A DNA stretch of 64,000 bases from Flavobacterium tistrianum (GCF_003254545.1 NZ_QJRH01000065.1:155752-219751), one strand, 5' to 3'. Shown: positions 26,529 to 36,611, counted from the first letter of the stretch. The notes: generated by a model from the sequence alone, not told the origin. Made by a program: numbers and translations.

Positions 26529-28058
26529 ATGAAAAAAGCGTTCCAACTCTTCGATTTTAGCCAGAAAGTCAATTACAAAAACGAAATTTTAGCAGGTTTG
26601 ACTGTAGCAATGACTATGATTCCAGAATCGTTGTCGTTTGCTATTTTGGCTGGATTTCCGCCATTAGTTGGTCTGTATGCAGCTTTTATTGCCGGATTGG
26701 TTACGGCTATTTTTGGTGGAAGGCCTGGAATGATTTCGGGCGGAGCAGGAGCAACGGTAATTGTTTTGATCGCCTTGATGAAATCGCACGGAATAGAATA
26801 TGTTTTTGCCGCTGTAGCTCTTGGTGGCATCGTTCAGATCTGTATTGGACTTTTTAAACTTGGGAAATTTATTAGATTAGTTCCGCAACCCGTAATGTTT
26901 GGTTTTGTAAACGGTTTGGCAGTTGTCATTTTTATGTCGCAGTTGGAACAGTTTAAAACGGTTATCAATGGACAGGTTTCTTGGCTTCAAGGAACGCCAC
27001 TTTATATAATGTTGGGTTTGGTAGCTTTGACTATTGCGATTGTTTTGGTTTTTCCTAAAATAACAAAAACAGTTCCTGCATCTTTAGTAGCTATTATGGT
27101 TGTTTTTGCTTTGGTAATTATTTTTAATATCGAAACCAAAACAGTAGAAGATATCGCTTCGGTTCAAGGCGGATTTCCTCCGTTTCATATTCCGAATATT
27201 CCGTTTTCTTTAGAAACTTTAAAAGTGATATTTCCGTATTCGGTAATTGTTGCGGCTGTTGGTTTGACTGAAGGTTTGCTTACGCTGAATTTAGTTGATG
27301 AAATTACAGGAACTCGTGGAAACAGCAATAGAGAATGTATCGCACAAGGAAGCTCGAACATTTTAAACGGTTTTTTCTACGGAATGGGTGGCTGTCCGAT
27401 GATTGCTCAAACGCTAATAAATCTTGGTGCAGGATCTAGAGCCAGACTTTCGGGAATTATTGCGGCTTTGACCATTTTAATTATCATACTTTTTGGAGCG
27501 CCTGTAATTGGTAAATTGCCAATGGCAGCTTTGGTAGGGGTTATGATGATGGTAGCTATTACCACTTTTGAATGGGCAAGTTTCAGAATTATTAATAAAA
27601 TGCCACGACATGATATTTTTGTTGGAATTCTAGTGGCTTTAATTACAATTGTGTTGCATAATCTGGCTTTGGCAGTTTTAATAGGTGTAATTATTTCGGC
27701 TTTGGTTTTTGCTTGGGAAAGTGCCAAAAGAATTCGCGCTAGACATTATATCGATGAAAACGGAGTAAAGCATTACGAAATTTTTGGGCCATTATTTTTT
27801 GGTTCAACAACTGTATTTTTAGAAAAATTTGATATTCAGAACGATCCTGAGCATATTATAATTGATTTTAAAGAAAGCCGTGTTTCTGATATGTCGGCAA
27901 TTGAAGCTTTGAATAATATTACTAAAAAGTACAGTCTGCTTAATAAAACAGTAGAACTACAGCATTTAAGTGCTGATTGCAGACAATTGCTGAAAAATGC
28001 TGATGCGGTTATTAAGGTGAATATTATTGAAGATCCGACTTATAAAGTCGTGTCTTAA
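26529..28058 (+). CDS. SulP family anion transporter with STAS domain
   Basis: A 509-residue inner-membrane transporter (SLC26/SulP). The N-terminal part opens with NYKNEILAGLTVAMTMIPES and FAILAGFPPLVGLYAAF, the SulP signature, followed by about 12-14 hydrophobic segments. The C-terminal STAS domain (about 425-505) includes IIIDFKESRVSDMSAIEALN. Substrate (sulfate, bicarbonate or another anion) cannot be assigned. No carbonic anhydrase gene adjoins it. It is a single-gene unit. Confidence 0.93.
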   Translation: MKKAFQLFDFSQKVNYKNEILAGLTVAMTMIPESLSFAILAGFPPLVGLYAAFIAGLVTAIFGGRPGMISGGAGATVIVLIALMKSHGIEYVFAAVALGGIVQICIGLFKLGKFIRLVPQPVMFGFVNGLAVVIFMSQLEQFKTVINGQVSWLQGTPLYIMLGLVALTIAIVLVFPKITKTVPASLVAIMVVFALVIIFNIETKTVEDIASVQGGFPPFHIPNIPFSLETLKVIFPYSVIVAAVGLTEGLLTLNLVDEITGTRGNSNRECIAQGSSNILNGFFYGMGGCPMIAQTLINLGAGSRARLSGIIAALTILIIILFGAPVIGKLPMAALVGVMMMVAITTFEWASFRIINKMPRHDIFVGILVALITIVLHNLALAVLIGVIISALVFAWESAKRIRARHYIDENGVKHYEIFGPLFFGSTTVFLEKFDIQNDPEHIIIDFKESRVSDMSAIEALNNITKKYSLLNKTVELQHLSADCRQLLKNADAVIKVNIIEDPTYKVVS

Positions 28059-28074
28059 GAATGAGATAATGTGT

Positions 28075-28306
28075 CAATTTGATAATTAGATAATGATATT
28101 GACAACGTGTATCTGTAGAGACGCACTGCAGTGCGTCTACGCAAAGTATATAAAACACAAACCCGACAGGTTTTTAAAATCTGTCGGGTTTGTTATGTTT
28201 ATAGGCTTGTCAGACTGAGCGGAGTCGAAGTCCACGTGCCAATTGGAGCGCCCTTCGACTCCGCTCAGGGTGACAATCATCATCAAATTATCTAATTATC
28301 AAATTG
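28075..28306. repeat. Nested inverted-repeat element between sulP and the phosphodiesterase gene
   Basis: Outer arms caatttgataattagataat (28075-28094) and its exact reverse complement (28287-28306) enclose three further palindromes: a 20-base perfect one (28119-28138, agacgcactgcagtgcgtct), a terminator-like hairpin (28159-28191) and a REP-like pair with arms 28209-28230 and 28253-28274 (two mismatches). The whole intergenic space is thus built of self-complementary units. Confidence 0.8.
28159..28191 (+). terminator. Hairpin likely terminating sulP
   Basis: Stem aaacccgacag / ctgtcgggttt with an 11-base loop; T content after it is modest, so it may act for both strands or simply be a repeat unit. 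Confidence 0.55.
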
Positions 28307-28322
28307 CCACATTTATCTAATT

Positions 28323-29522
28323 TTAGCGTAGCGCATCCTCAACATCGCTCAGCTTTCCATCAATTTCCCCCACTTGCAAGCCTAAAATATGAGCAATCAA
28401 AGGATAAACGGAAACATTCTGAAACGTTTTTACTTTTTTATTGACTTTAAATGCAGGACCTTTTGCATAAAAAATAGCATGCATATCTTTTTCTTCGTTA
28501 TCATAACCATGCGTTCCGCCATTTATATGTGTGCTTTCTTTGCTTACTAAACTCCAACCTTTATTGGCTTCAATAACAAAATCATGTACGCGCGGATTCG
28601 TTCCATAATGCAATCTTTTTGGAACCTCAGTCGATTTCCAGAATTTAATATGAGGCACTTTTTTCAAAGCATTGGCAATAGAATCTTGATAGCCAGGTTT
28701 TGCCTGCAAACTCATAATTGGGTTAATTACGTCTTTATAACCTAACCATTCTGGTTTTAAATAATCTAACACGGCTATTTTTTTGTCGTTGCTGATAGTC
28801 GCCATTCCGTGGTCTGAAACGATAATCAAATTGATTTGTTTCCCAATAGGCAGCTGATCTAATTTTCTAGATATTTCTCCCATAATAGAATCCATTTTTA
28901 TGACCATTTTTTCAGTTTTTGGCGAAAGCGGACCAAAATTATGACCTGTATGATCAGGTTCGTCAAAATATAAAGTCACTAAATGAGGGCGCTGTTTTTC
29001 TGGAAGCTGTAGCCATTTCATAACCGTGTCGATTCTCGCTCCGTATGGAACTTTGCCATCATAATTTTTGAAATAGCTCGGATTTCTTTTGTCAATATCA
29101 GAACCTGGCCAAAAGAAAGAGGCTGTTTTTACGCCTTGTTCTTCAGCTAAATTCCAAATCGGATTTCCACCATAAAATCTTGAATCATTTTTTGCATTAC
29201 TTGATAAAGAAAAAGACTGATTCAAAGAGGCATCATAAAAAACATTATTGATAATTCCGTGATGATCCGGATAAAGCCCTGTAACGATCGAATAGTGATT
29301 CGGGAAAGTTTTGCTTGGATAAGATGGTTTCATGGATTTGGCATGAACGCCTTCTTTTTCAATTTGTTTCAGATTCGGAAGATCATACATTTTGCCATAA
29401 TCCCAACGAAATCCATCCATAGAAATTAAAACAACGTAATTGTCTTTGCTATTTTGGGCTTGTAAAAAGAATGAAAGTGAAAGAAAAACTAAAGATAGGA
29501 GTGAGGTAAAATGCTTTTTCAT
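28323..29522 (-). CDS. Secreted nucleotide pyrophosphatase/phosphodiesterase (alkaline phosphatase superfamily)
   Basis: A 399-residue exported hydrolase with an N-terminal signal peptide (LLSLVFLSLSFFLQAQ). The metal and nucleophile region YVVLISMDGFRWDY and SYPSKTFPNHYSIVTGLYP is the signature of NPP-type type I phosphodiesterases, where Thr in KTFPN is the nucleophile. Further zinc ligands are visible in YFDEPDHTGHNFGP, VSDHGMA and GTHGYDN. It would hydrolyse nucleotide or lipid phosphodiesters in the periplasm or outside the cell. Length is normal for bacterial members. Single gene; the minus-strand stop lies next to the repeat element. Confidence 0.92.
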   Translation of the reverse strand: MKKHFTSLLSLVFLSLSFFLQAQNSKDNYVVLISMDGFRWDYGKMYDLPNLKQIEKEGVHAKSMKPSYPSKTFPNHYSIVTGLYPDHHGIINNVFYDASLNQSFSLSSNAKNDSRFYGGNPIWNLAEEQGVKTASFFWPGSDIDKRNPSYFKNYDGKVPYGARIDTVMKWLQLPEKQRPHLVTLYFDEPDHTGHNFGPLSPKTEKMVIKMDSIMGEISRKLDQLPIGKQINLIIVSDHGMATISNDKKIAVLDYLKPEWLGYKDVINPIMSLQAKPGYQDSIANALKKVPHIKFWKSTEVPKRLHYGTNPRVHDFVIEANKGWSLVSKESTHINGGTHGYDNEEKDMHAIFYAKGPAFKVNKKVKTFQNVSVYPLIAHILGLQVGEIDGKLSDVEDALR

Positions 29523-29601
29523 TTTTAATGTTATTGTGAAGTTGCAAAGGTATTGATAACAGATTTTTTAAAGAAAAAGAGAATGTTAAATAAAAAAAGG
29601 G

Positions 29602-29853
29602 TTGCCACTAATTGCACGAATTTCCACGAATTGTTTTTCTTTTTAGCCACAGATTACACAGATTAAAAGGATTTCTTTGTTAGGTACACTGAAATTTTTC
29701 ACGCAGATTTTACAGATTTAAGCAGATTAATTTTTATAATCTAAAATCTGCATAAAATAAAAATCATTTTAATCTGTGTAATCTGTGGCAAATTAAAATA
29801 TGCGCAAAAGATTGAAAAAACTAATTCGTGAAAATTAGTGCAATTAGTGGCAA
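29602..29853. repeat. Triple-nested inverted repeat without a gene
   Basis: Three sets of arms lie inside one another: outer 29602-29633 with 29821-29853 (unit ttgccactaattgcac), middle 29646-29674 with 29761-29789 (unit gccacagattacacagatt, one mismatch over 29 bases) and inner 29702-29729 with 29737-29751 (unit gcagattttacagattt). It occupies nearly all of the space between the phosphodiesterase start and the groL terminator. The middle unit recurs around the GxxExxY gene at 36105-36606. Confidence 0.85.
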
Positions 29854-29855
29854 AC

Positions 29856-29889
29856 AAAAAAAAGCGCCAGATAAAAATCTAGCGCTTTT
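29856..29889 (-). terminator. Terminator after groL
   Basis: Minus strand: stem aaaagcgctaga / tctggcgctttt (one G-U) with T-run, 20 bases after the groL stop. Confidence 0.85.
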
Positions 29890-29910
29890 AATTTTTAAGA
29901 AGAGAACGAA

Positions 29911-31572
<1,662 letters not shown>

Positions 31573-31619
31573 TCAAGTTAAATGAATTTCTTAATACTTC
31601 TTACTTAATACAATATTTT

Positions 31620-31895
31620 TTAGATGATCGCTAAGATGTCATCTTCGCGCATGATTAGATAATCAGTGCCTTCTAGTTTCAACTCGGTTCCTGCATATTT
31701 ACCATAAAGAACAGTATCTCCAACTTTTACAGTCATTGTGTGATCTTTAGTTCCGTTTCCTACTGCAACTACAGTTCCTTTTTGTGGTTTCTCTTTGGCA
31801 GTATCTGGAATAAAAATACCTGAGGCAGTTTTAGTTTCAGCTGCAACAGGCTCAATAAGTACGCGGTCTGAAAGCGGTTTAATGTTTAAAGCCAT
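31620..31895 (-). CDS. groS: Co-chaperonin GroES (10 kDa)
   Basis: Heptameric lid of the GroEL chamber. At 91 residues it is normal. The N-terminal [20 protein letters not shown], the mobile loop [16 protein letters not shown] and the roof/core segment [15 protein letters not shown] are typical. It is the first gene of the groES-groEL operon and is separated from secG by a terminator. Confidence 0.97.
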   Translation of the reverse strand: MALNIKPLSDRVLIEPVAAETKTASGIFIPDTAKEKPQKGTVVAVGNGTKDHTMTVKVGDTVLYGKYAGTELKLEGTDYLIMREDDILAII

Positions 31896-31985
31896 GATTT
31901 TATATTATTATAAGTTATACGATTTTTTTCTGTTCTATAAACTTTCAGAAATTGTGCCATGCTAGAAAAACTGACATTATTTCTT

Positions 31986-32017
31986 AAAAAAAATGCCAGC
32001 TTTGACAGGCTGGCATT
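31986..32017 (-). terminator. Terminator after secG
   Basis: Minus strand: stem aatgccagc / gctggcatt with an eight-base loop, followed by a T-run (A-run on the plus strand at 31986-31993). It separates the lptE-secG unit from groES. Confidence 0.85.
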
Positions 32018-32038
32018 AGATTTTATATAGAGCTTCTA

Positions 32039-32383
32039 TTATTTAGCTGGTGCTGGAGTTGCAGGAGCTGGTGTAGTTCCTTGCGCTGGAGCTGCTGGTG
32101 CGTTTGCAGGAGCTTCAGTTTTATCAATGATTTTAGATTCTGTATCGCTTAAAGATCCAGAGAAGCTTAAGCTAGAAAGTAAAATTAGCACAATTAAAAC
32201 AGTAGCCAAAGTCCAAGTACTTTTATCTAAAAAGTCAGTTGTTTTTTGTACTCCACCTAACATTTGAGTTCCGCTGATAGTAGAGGACAATCCGCCTCCT
32301 TTAGGGTTTTGTACCATGATAACTACGATCAATAGAAAACAAACTATTGTGATTAAAACTAAAAAAATTGAAAATGTGCTCAT
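32039..32383 (-). CDS. secG: Preprotein translocase subunit SecG
   Basis: Small inner-membrane subunit of the Sec translocon. At 114 residues it has two membrane helices (about 4-24 and 53-73) joined by the conserved loop MVQNPKGGGLSSTISG, the SecG signature. The C-terminal tail is Ala/Pro/Thr-rich (TEAPANAPAAPAQGTT), a low-complexity extension common in Bacteroidota SecG. It starts three bases after the stop of the acidic repeat protein gene, suggesting cotranscription. Confidence 0.93.
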   Translation of the reverse strand: MSTFSIFLVLITIVCFLLIVVIMVQNPKGGGLSSTISGTQMLGGVQKTTDFLDKSTWTLATVLIVLILLSSLSFSGSLSDTESKIIDKTEAPANAPAAPAQGTTPAPATPAPAK

Positions 32384-32386
32384 TAC

Positions 32387-34111
32387 TTAATTATTGTTAT
32401 TGTTATTTTGTTGTAAAATCTTTATATCCGATATGCGGTCTGCAAAGAAAGTAATTTTTTCTGGATATTTCAAAATTAATATTTCATATGCTTGAATTGC
32501 TTTTGTATATTTCTTTTGTTCCAGATAAACTCTAGCCAAAGTCTCGGTCATTAGGTATGAATTGTCTTCTGGAGGGCTTTCAATTTGAACAATTGGAGCA
32601 TTGTTTCCAGGTTTTATAGGAGAAATTTTTGGATTGTTTTCTATAAATTTATCGATAATTTCAGCCTTTTTCTGTCTTTCTTCTTCTAATCTTGCTTTCT
32701 CTTCAGCTTCTTTTTCCGCTCTTTCTTCTGGAGATAATTCGTTTGAACGGTCAATTGGTTCTGTACGAGATAATTGAAGCCATTCCTGAAATGAATGTTT
32801 TTCGCTAAGAGAAAAATCCAAAGGTTTGCCTATTTCTAAATGTTCCGCAGCTGTTTTTGCAGGTTCATTAGGCTCTTCTTCGATTATTTCTTCAATCGGC
32901 TCGTCGTTCTCTTCTTGAATTTCCTCCTCGTCTTTATCCTCAGATTGCAAAACTTCTAGAATCTCTTCTTTTGGTTCTTGAAGTGTTTTCGTTTCAGCTT
33001 CTTTTATTGATGAAAGAATAGATCGTTCAATAGAATTCATTTTAAATTCCGGAATGATCATTTCTTCGATAACGCTGTCATCTTCATCTTCTTCAACCGA
33101 ATTTAAAACTGGCTCTTCTGCGATAGGTTCTGCTTTTATTTCTTCAACTTTTACAGATTGTTCAGCATTTACAGCTTCTGCTTCTTTAATTGAACTTAAA
33201 ATAGAGTTTTCAATACGCTCATTTTTAGGTTCTTCAACCGCAATTATAGATTCAGATTCAGTTACAGAAGGCATTTCAGCAACTTTTATAGAACTTAAAA
33301 TAGAATTTTCAACACGGTCAATTTTAGGTTCTTCCGTTATTATTGCTTCTTCTTCTGTTTCTTTTACTAAAATTTCAGTTTCTTCTTCTTTTTCAATATT
33401 TGAGATTGAATCTGTAGCATCAATTTTATTTTCTGTTTCGATTACCGGTTTTTCAAAACTAACTGAATGCGCTTCTTTAATAGCAAGGAAAATAGACGGA
33501 TCTATTTCTGGAAGTTTTTTAGGCTCTTCTACTATTATTGGTTTCTCAAAAGTAACAGAATGTGCTTCTTTTATTGCCAAGAAAATAGAAGGGTCAATTT
33601 CAGGAACTTTTTTAGGTTCTTCAATAATTACAGGCTCTTCAGCTTTTATTGGTTCCTGCGTTTTTATTGGTTCTTCGATTTTTGTAACCGAGGGAGTTTC
33701 AATTGAAGAAATAGGTGCTTCTTTAATCGTTTCCGAGACAAACTGTTCTTCAATATCTGTTTTTATTTCGATAGCTTTCTGGATCTGTTCAGGTGAAATG
33801 ATTTCACTGTCAAAAACAGTAATTTCAAGAAGATCTCTCAATTTTTGCTCGTAGAAATCATTCTGAATAGAAGTGAAAGCTTCCGAAGTAATAAAATCAA
33901 ATAAAACAGAACGATCAGCAGTATGTGCCGCTGTTACTTTTAAAGCATAATTATACTTAAAACTGTTTTGATTGTAAAGTCCCTTTAATCGCAATGCGCG
34001 TGCACTTTGAAAATACGGAAATTCATTCAAAACACTGCCTAATGCATCCGCTTGCTTTTCTGTAATAGCATCGGGTTTGTTCATTAAGTAGGTATAATCG
34101 CTAACGTTCAT
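32387..34111 (-). CDS. Acidic repeat protein with C-terminal TPR-like segment
   Basis: A 574-residue protein without a signal peptide. The N-terminal about 110 residues form a helical domain (NVSDYTYLMNKPDAITEKQA). The middle (about 130-430) is very acidic, with at least five copies of a unit ending in a helix: EEPKKVPEIDPSIFLAIKEA, EEPKKLPEIDPSIFLAIKEA, then three of the type xxxENSILSSIKEAE. The end (ETLARVYLEQKKYTKAIQAYEILILKYPEK) is a TPR hairpin. In Flavobacteriia a gene like this sits between lptE and secG. The function is unknown; a scaffold or tether that binds a partner through the repeats is an inference. Confidence 0.8.
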   Translation of the reverse strand: MNVSDYTYLMNKPDAITEKQADALGSVLNEFPYFQSARALRLKGLYNQNSFKYNYALKVTAAHTADRSVLFDFITSEAFTSIQNDFYEQKLRDLLEITVFDSEIISPEQIQKAIEIKTDIEEQFVSETIKEAPISSIETPSVTKIEEPIKTQEPIKAEEPVIIEEPKKVPEIDPSIFLAIKEAHSVTFEKPIIVEEPKKLPEIDPSIFLAIKEAHSVSFEKPVIETENKIDATDSISNIEKEEETEILVKETEEEAIITEEPKIDRVENSILSSIKVAEMPSVTESESIIAVEEPKNERIENSILSSIKEAEAVNAEQSVKVEEIKAEPIAEEPVLNSVEEDEDDSVIEEMIIPEFKMNSIERSILSSIKEAETKTLQEPKEEILEVLQSEDKDEEEIQEENDEPIEEIIEEEPNEPAKTAAEHLEIGKPLDFSLSEKHSFQEWLQLSRTEPIDRSNELSPEERAEKEAEEKARLEEERQKKAEIIDKFIENNPKISPIKPGNNAPIVQIESPPEDNSYLMTETLARVYLEQKKYTKAIQAYEILILKYPEKITFFADRISDIKILQQNNNNNN

Positions 34112-34198
34112 TTATCTTTTGTTTAATCGTGTAATTGTTTAACCGTTTATTCGTTTTTGTTTGTTTTATCGATTAAACGATTAAACAAACAAGCAAAA

Positions 34199-34702
34199 CT
34201 ACCATTTTGCCAATGATTCATTAAAAATGTCCTGCGTAATTCTTTCAAAAATCGTCGTGATAGCTGAATTTAAAACTGATCCTGTCGGTAAGTCTCTTCC
34301 AGGGAAATCATAATAGAATTCGAAAGATTTCTCAAAATCATCTGTTTCTTTCTTTTTATTCATAAATCGTACATTGACACGAATAGATAAACGGTTTTGC
34401 GCTGCCTGCTGGTCTGCTGTTGCAGTCATCGGAGTGATTCGGTAATCTGTAATTTCTCCTTCATAAACCAAATCACCGCCATTACTTACAAGGTTTAAAT
34501 TGGTTTGATTCATAATCAAATCCTGCAAAGCCAAAGTGAAAGTTCTATCGATTCCAGGTTCAATTAAATCGGCATTATTATGAAAGAAGTTAACTTGAAA
34601 CGTTTTGGCATCGATTTTTCCTGTTCCCGTAAAATTATAAACAGAACAGCCACTCAACATAAAAAGGCTTAATAATGCGAAAAGAGAATATATTTTTTTC
34701 AT
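34199..34702 (-). CDS. lptE: LptE-family lipopolysaccharide assembly lipoprotein
   Basis: A 167-residue outer-membrane lipoprotein: lipobox MLSGC with Cys19, then YNFTGTGKIDAKTFQVNFF and a beta-rich body (DLVYEGEITDYRITPMT) ending in QDIFNESLAKW, as in Bacteroidota LptE. Its role would be to plug LptD and help place LPS in the outer leaflet. It is preceded by the sigma-54 activator gene and followed by the acidic repeat protein and secG. Confidence 0.85.
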   Translation of the reverse strand: MKKIYSLFALLSLFMLSGCSVYNFTGTGKIDAKTFQVNFFHNNADLIEPGIDRTFTLALQDLIMNQTNLNLVSNGGDLVYEGEITDYRITPMTATADQQAAQNRLSIRVNVRFMNKKKETDDFEKSFEFYYDFPGRDLPTGSVLNSAITTIFERITQDIFNESLAKW

Positions 34703-34711
34703 AATGTGTAT

Positions 34712-34799
34712 TAGTCAAATTCCAATATTTTGAAATTCCAAATTCCAAATTTCGTCAAATATAGTAATTTGGGATTTGGGATTTAAAAATTGAGATTTA
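34712..34799. repeat. Short TTGGAATTTGG-type inverted repeat
   Basis: Units caaattcca / tttggaatt and gggatttgggattt occur in both orientations between lptE and the sigma-54 activator. A similar tract lies between murE and mraY (about 2521-2570, aaattccaa ... ttggaattt), so this is a second dispersed repeat type. Confidence 0.55.
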
Positions 34800-36059
34800 T
34801 TATAGGTCGAATTGCTTGATTTTGCGATATAAAGTTCTTTCAGAAATACCCAGTTCGTCTGCCGCAGCTTTACGTTTTCCTTTATTTTTTTCTAATGATT
34901 TTTTGATCATTTCGATTTCTTTTTGTTCCAAACGCAAAATTTCTTCTTCTTCGATCGTTTCGGCAAACAAGTAATTGTCATCCTGCATTTGATAATTATC
35001 TTCACGAACAGCAGGTGTTGTCATAACAGCGGTCCTTGGTTCTTCTTCAAAATCAATTTCGCTATCGTTTTGCTGGTTACCGTATATTTTCTGAATCAGA
35101 TTCGGATTAATATCCTGTACTTTAGAAGTGCCATTTTTCATCAACTCTAAAGTCAGTTTTTTCAAATCGTTCAAATCACTTCTCATATCAAAAAGCACTT
35201 TGTACAATATATCTCTTTCGGTGCTAAAGTCACTTTCTTTTTTGCTGTCACTAATAACTGAAGGCAAATTACTTCCTTCAGCTGGCAAGTAAGATTGTAA
35301 AGTAGCAAGACTGATATCACGATTGGTTTCTAAAACAGAAATCTGCTCAGCCACATTTCGAAGCTGACGAATATTTCCGCTCCATCTGAATTTTTGCAAA
35401 AGCTGAACAGCATCGTCATCTAGTCTTAAAGGCGGCATTTTGTATTTATGAGCAAAATCGGCCACAAACTTTCTGAACAACAAATGAATGTCTTCGTTTC
35501 TTTCGCGTAAAGGTGGTAAAGTAATTTCGACTGTACTTAAACGATAGTACAAGTCTTCACGGAATTTTCCTTTTTCGATTGCATTGAATAAATTCACATT
35601 TGTCGCAGCAACGATACGAACATTTGTTTTCTGAACCTGAGACGAACCTACTTTTATAAATTCACCATTTTCCAAAACACGAAGCAATCTTACTTGAGTG
35701 GTTAGTGGTAATTCTCCAACTTCATCTAAGAAGATTGTTCCGCCATCGGCTACTTCAAAATAACCTTCACGAGTGCTTGTAGCACCGGTAAAAGCTCCTT
35801 TTTCGTGACCGAAAAGTTCACTGTCAATTGTTCCTTCCGGAATTGCACCGCAGTTTACGGCAATATATTTACCATGCTTTCTGTGCGAAAGCGAATGTAT
35901 AATTCTAGGAATATTTTCTTTACCAACACCACTTTCCCCAGTTACCATAACCGAAATATCAGTTGGAGCAACCTGAATGGCTTTTTCGATAGCACGATTT
36001 AATTTTGGGTCATTTCCAATAATCTCAAATCGCTGTTTTATTGCTTGAACTGTTTCCAT
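34800..36059 (-). CDS. Sigma-54-dependent transcriptional activator (AAA+ with Fis HTH)
   Basis: A 419-residue activator. The central AAA+ domain starts at the N-terminus, with no receiver or sensor domain: Walker A GESGVGKE, the sigma-54 contact motif GAFTGAT, Walker B FLDEVGELPL and LPPLRERNEDI. After a variable linker (about 270-370) comes a C-terminal Fis-type HTH (KRKAAADELGISERTLYRKI). It would bind DNA upstream and remodel RpoN-RNA polymerase at -24/-12 promoters. It lies between the GxxExxY gene and lptE. In Flavobacteriia this miaB-activator-lptE-secG order is conserved, but the signal that controls it is not visible. Confidence 0.92.
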   Translation of the reverse strand: METVQAIKQRFEIIGNDPKLNRAIEKAIQVAPTDISVMVTGESGVGKENIPRIIHSLSHRKHGKYIAVNCGAIPEGTIDSELFGHEKGAFTGATSTREGYFEVADGGTIFLDEVGELPLTTQVRLLRVLENGEFIKVGSSQVQKTNVRIVAATNVNLFNAIEKGKFREDLYYRLSTVEITLPPLRERNEDIHLLFRKFVADFAHKYKMPPLRLDDDAVQLLQKFRWSGNIRQLRNVAEQISVLETNRDISLATLQSYLPAEGSNLPSVISDSKKESDFSTERDILYKVLFDMRSDLNDLKKLTLELMKNGTSKVQDINPNLIQKIYGNQQNDSEIDFEEEPRTAVMTTPAVREDNYQMQDDNYLFAETIEEEEILRLEQKEIEMIKKSLEKNKGKRKAAADELGISERTLYRKIKQFDL

Positions 36060-36104
36060 TTGATTTTTGTTTCAAGTTTTTACACTTTGGCTTATATTTT
36101 TTCT

Positions 36105-36137
36105 TTTGCCACAGATTAAAGTGATTAACACAGATTT
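36105..36137 (+). repeat. Left arm of GCCACAGATTAAA inverted repeat around GxxExxY gene
   Basis: First 17 bases ttttgccacagattaaa pair exactly with the arm at 36574-36606; the rest pairs imperfectly. It belongs to the same repeat family as the middle arms at 29646-29674 and 29761-29789. Confidence 0.75.
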
Positions 36138-36143
36138 CCTAAA

Positions 36144-36518
36144 TTATAAAATATATCTTTTATATTGAAGAGATTTTGTTTGAAAATTTACAAGCAAGCC
36201 TACTTCTGAATCTGATAGTTTTATGTAATTTAAAATCTGGGCGATATGTTCACTTGAAAATTCTTTAATTGCTTTTACTTCTAAAATTACGTCTTCATTA
36301 ATTACAAAATCAGAATAAAATTTATGAGCTAAGACTTTTCCTTTGTATTCAATTGAATATTCCTTTTCTCTTTCAAAAGGAATATTATTTTCTTTAAATT
36401 CTACTTCTAAAGCATCTTTGTAAACCACTTCTAATAAACCTGGACCTAGATTTCGGTGCACTTCCATGCAAATCCCAATAATCTTGTAAGTTTCTTTTTC
36501 TTTATAATGTTGCATCAA
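36144..36518 (-). CDS. GxxExxY protein (PD-(D/E)XK nuclease-like fold)
   Basis: A 124-residue protein of the GxxExxY family (PF13366). The name motif is in GPGLLEVVYKDALEVEF, and a PD-(D/E)XK-type core is visible: Asp in YSDFVINED and Glu-x-Lys in VILEVKAI, the usual nuclease metal site, so a nuclease fold with possible activity is inferred. Function is not established for the family. The gene breaks the miaB to sigma-54 activator order and is enclosed by inverted-repeat arms (36105-36137 and 36574-36606), as the four-helix-bundle gene is at 5.2 kb, so it looks like an inserted cassette. Confidence 0.88.
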   Translation of the reverse strand: MMQHYKEKETYKIIGICMEVHRNLGPGLLEVVYKDALEVEFKENNIPFEREKEYSIEYKGKVLAHKFYSDFVINEDVILEVKAIKEFSSEHIAQILNYIKLSDSEVGLLVNFQTKSLQYKRYIL

Positions 36519-36573
36519 TATTTTATTTTACCACAAATCTAAAACAAATAAAGTAAGAAAAATAATTCAAAAA

Positions 36574-36606
36574 AAATCATTTTAATCCTTTTAATCTGTG
36601 GCAAAA
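36574..36606 (+). repeat. Right arm of GCCACAGATTAAA inverted repeat around GxxExxY gene
   Basis: Contains ttttaatctgtggcaaaa, the reverse complement of the left arm near 36105, and ends close to the miaB stop. Confidence 0.75.
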
Positions 36607-36611
36607 AAAAA

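Noticed and set aside
31896..31985. CIRCE-type heat-shock operator before groES
   Set aside because: No TTAGCACTC-type inverted repeat is visible in this spacer.
33054..33854. 266-residue Ser-rich frame opposite the acidic repeat protein
   Set aside because: Shadow of the GAA-rich acidic repeats on the other strand.
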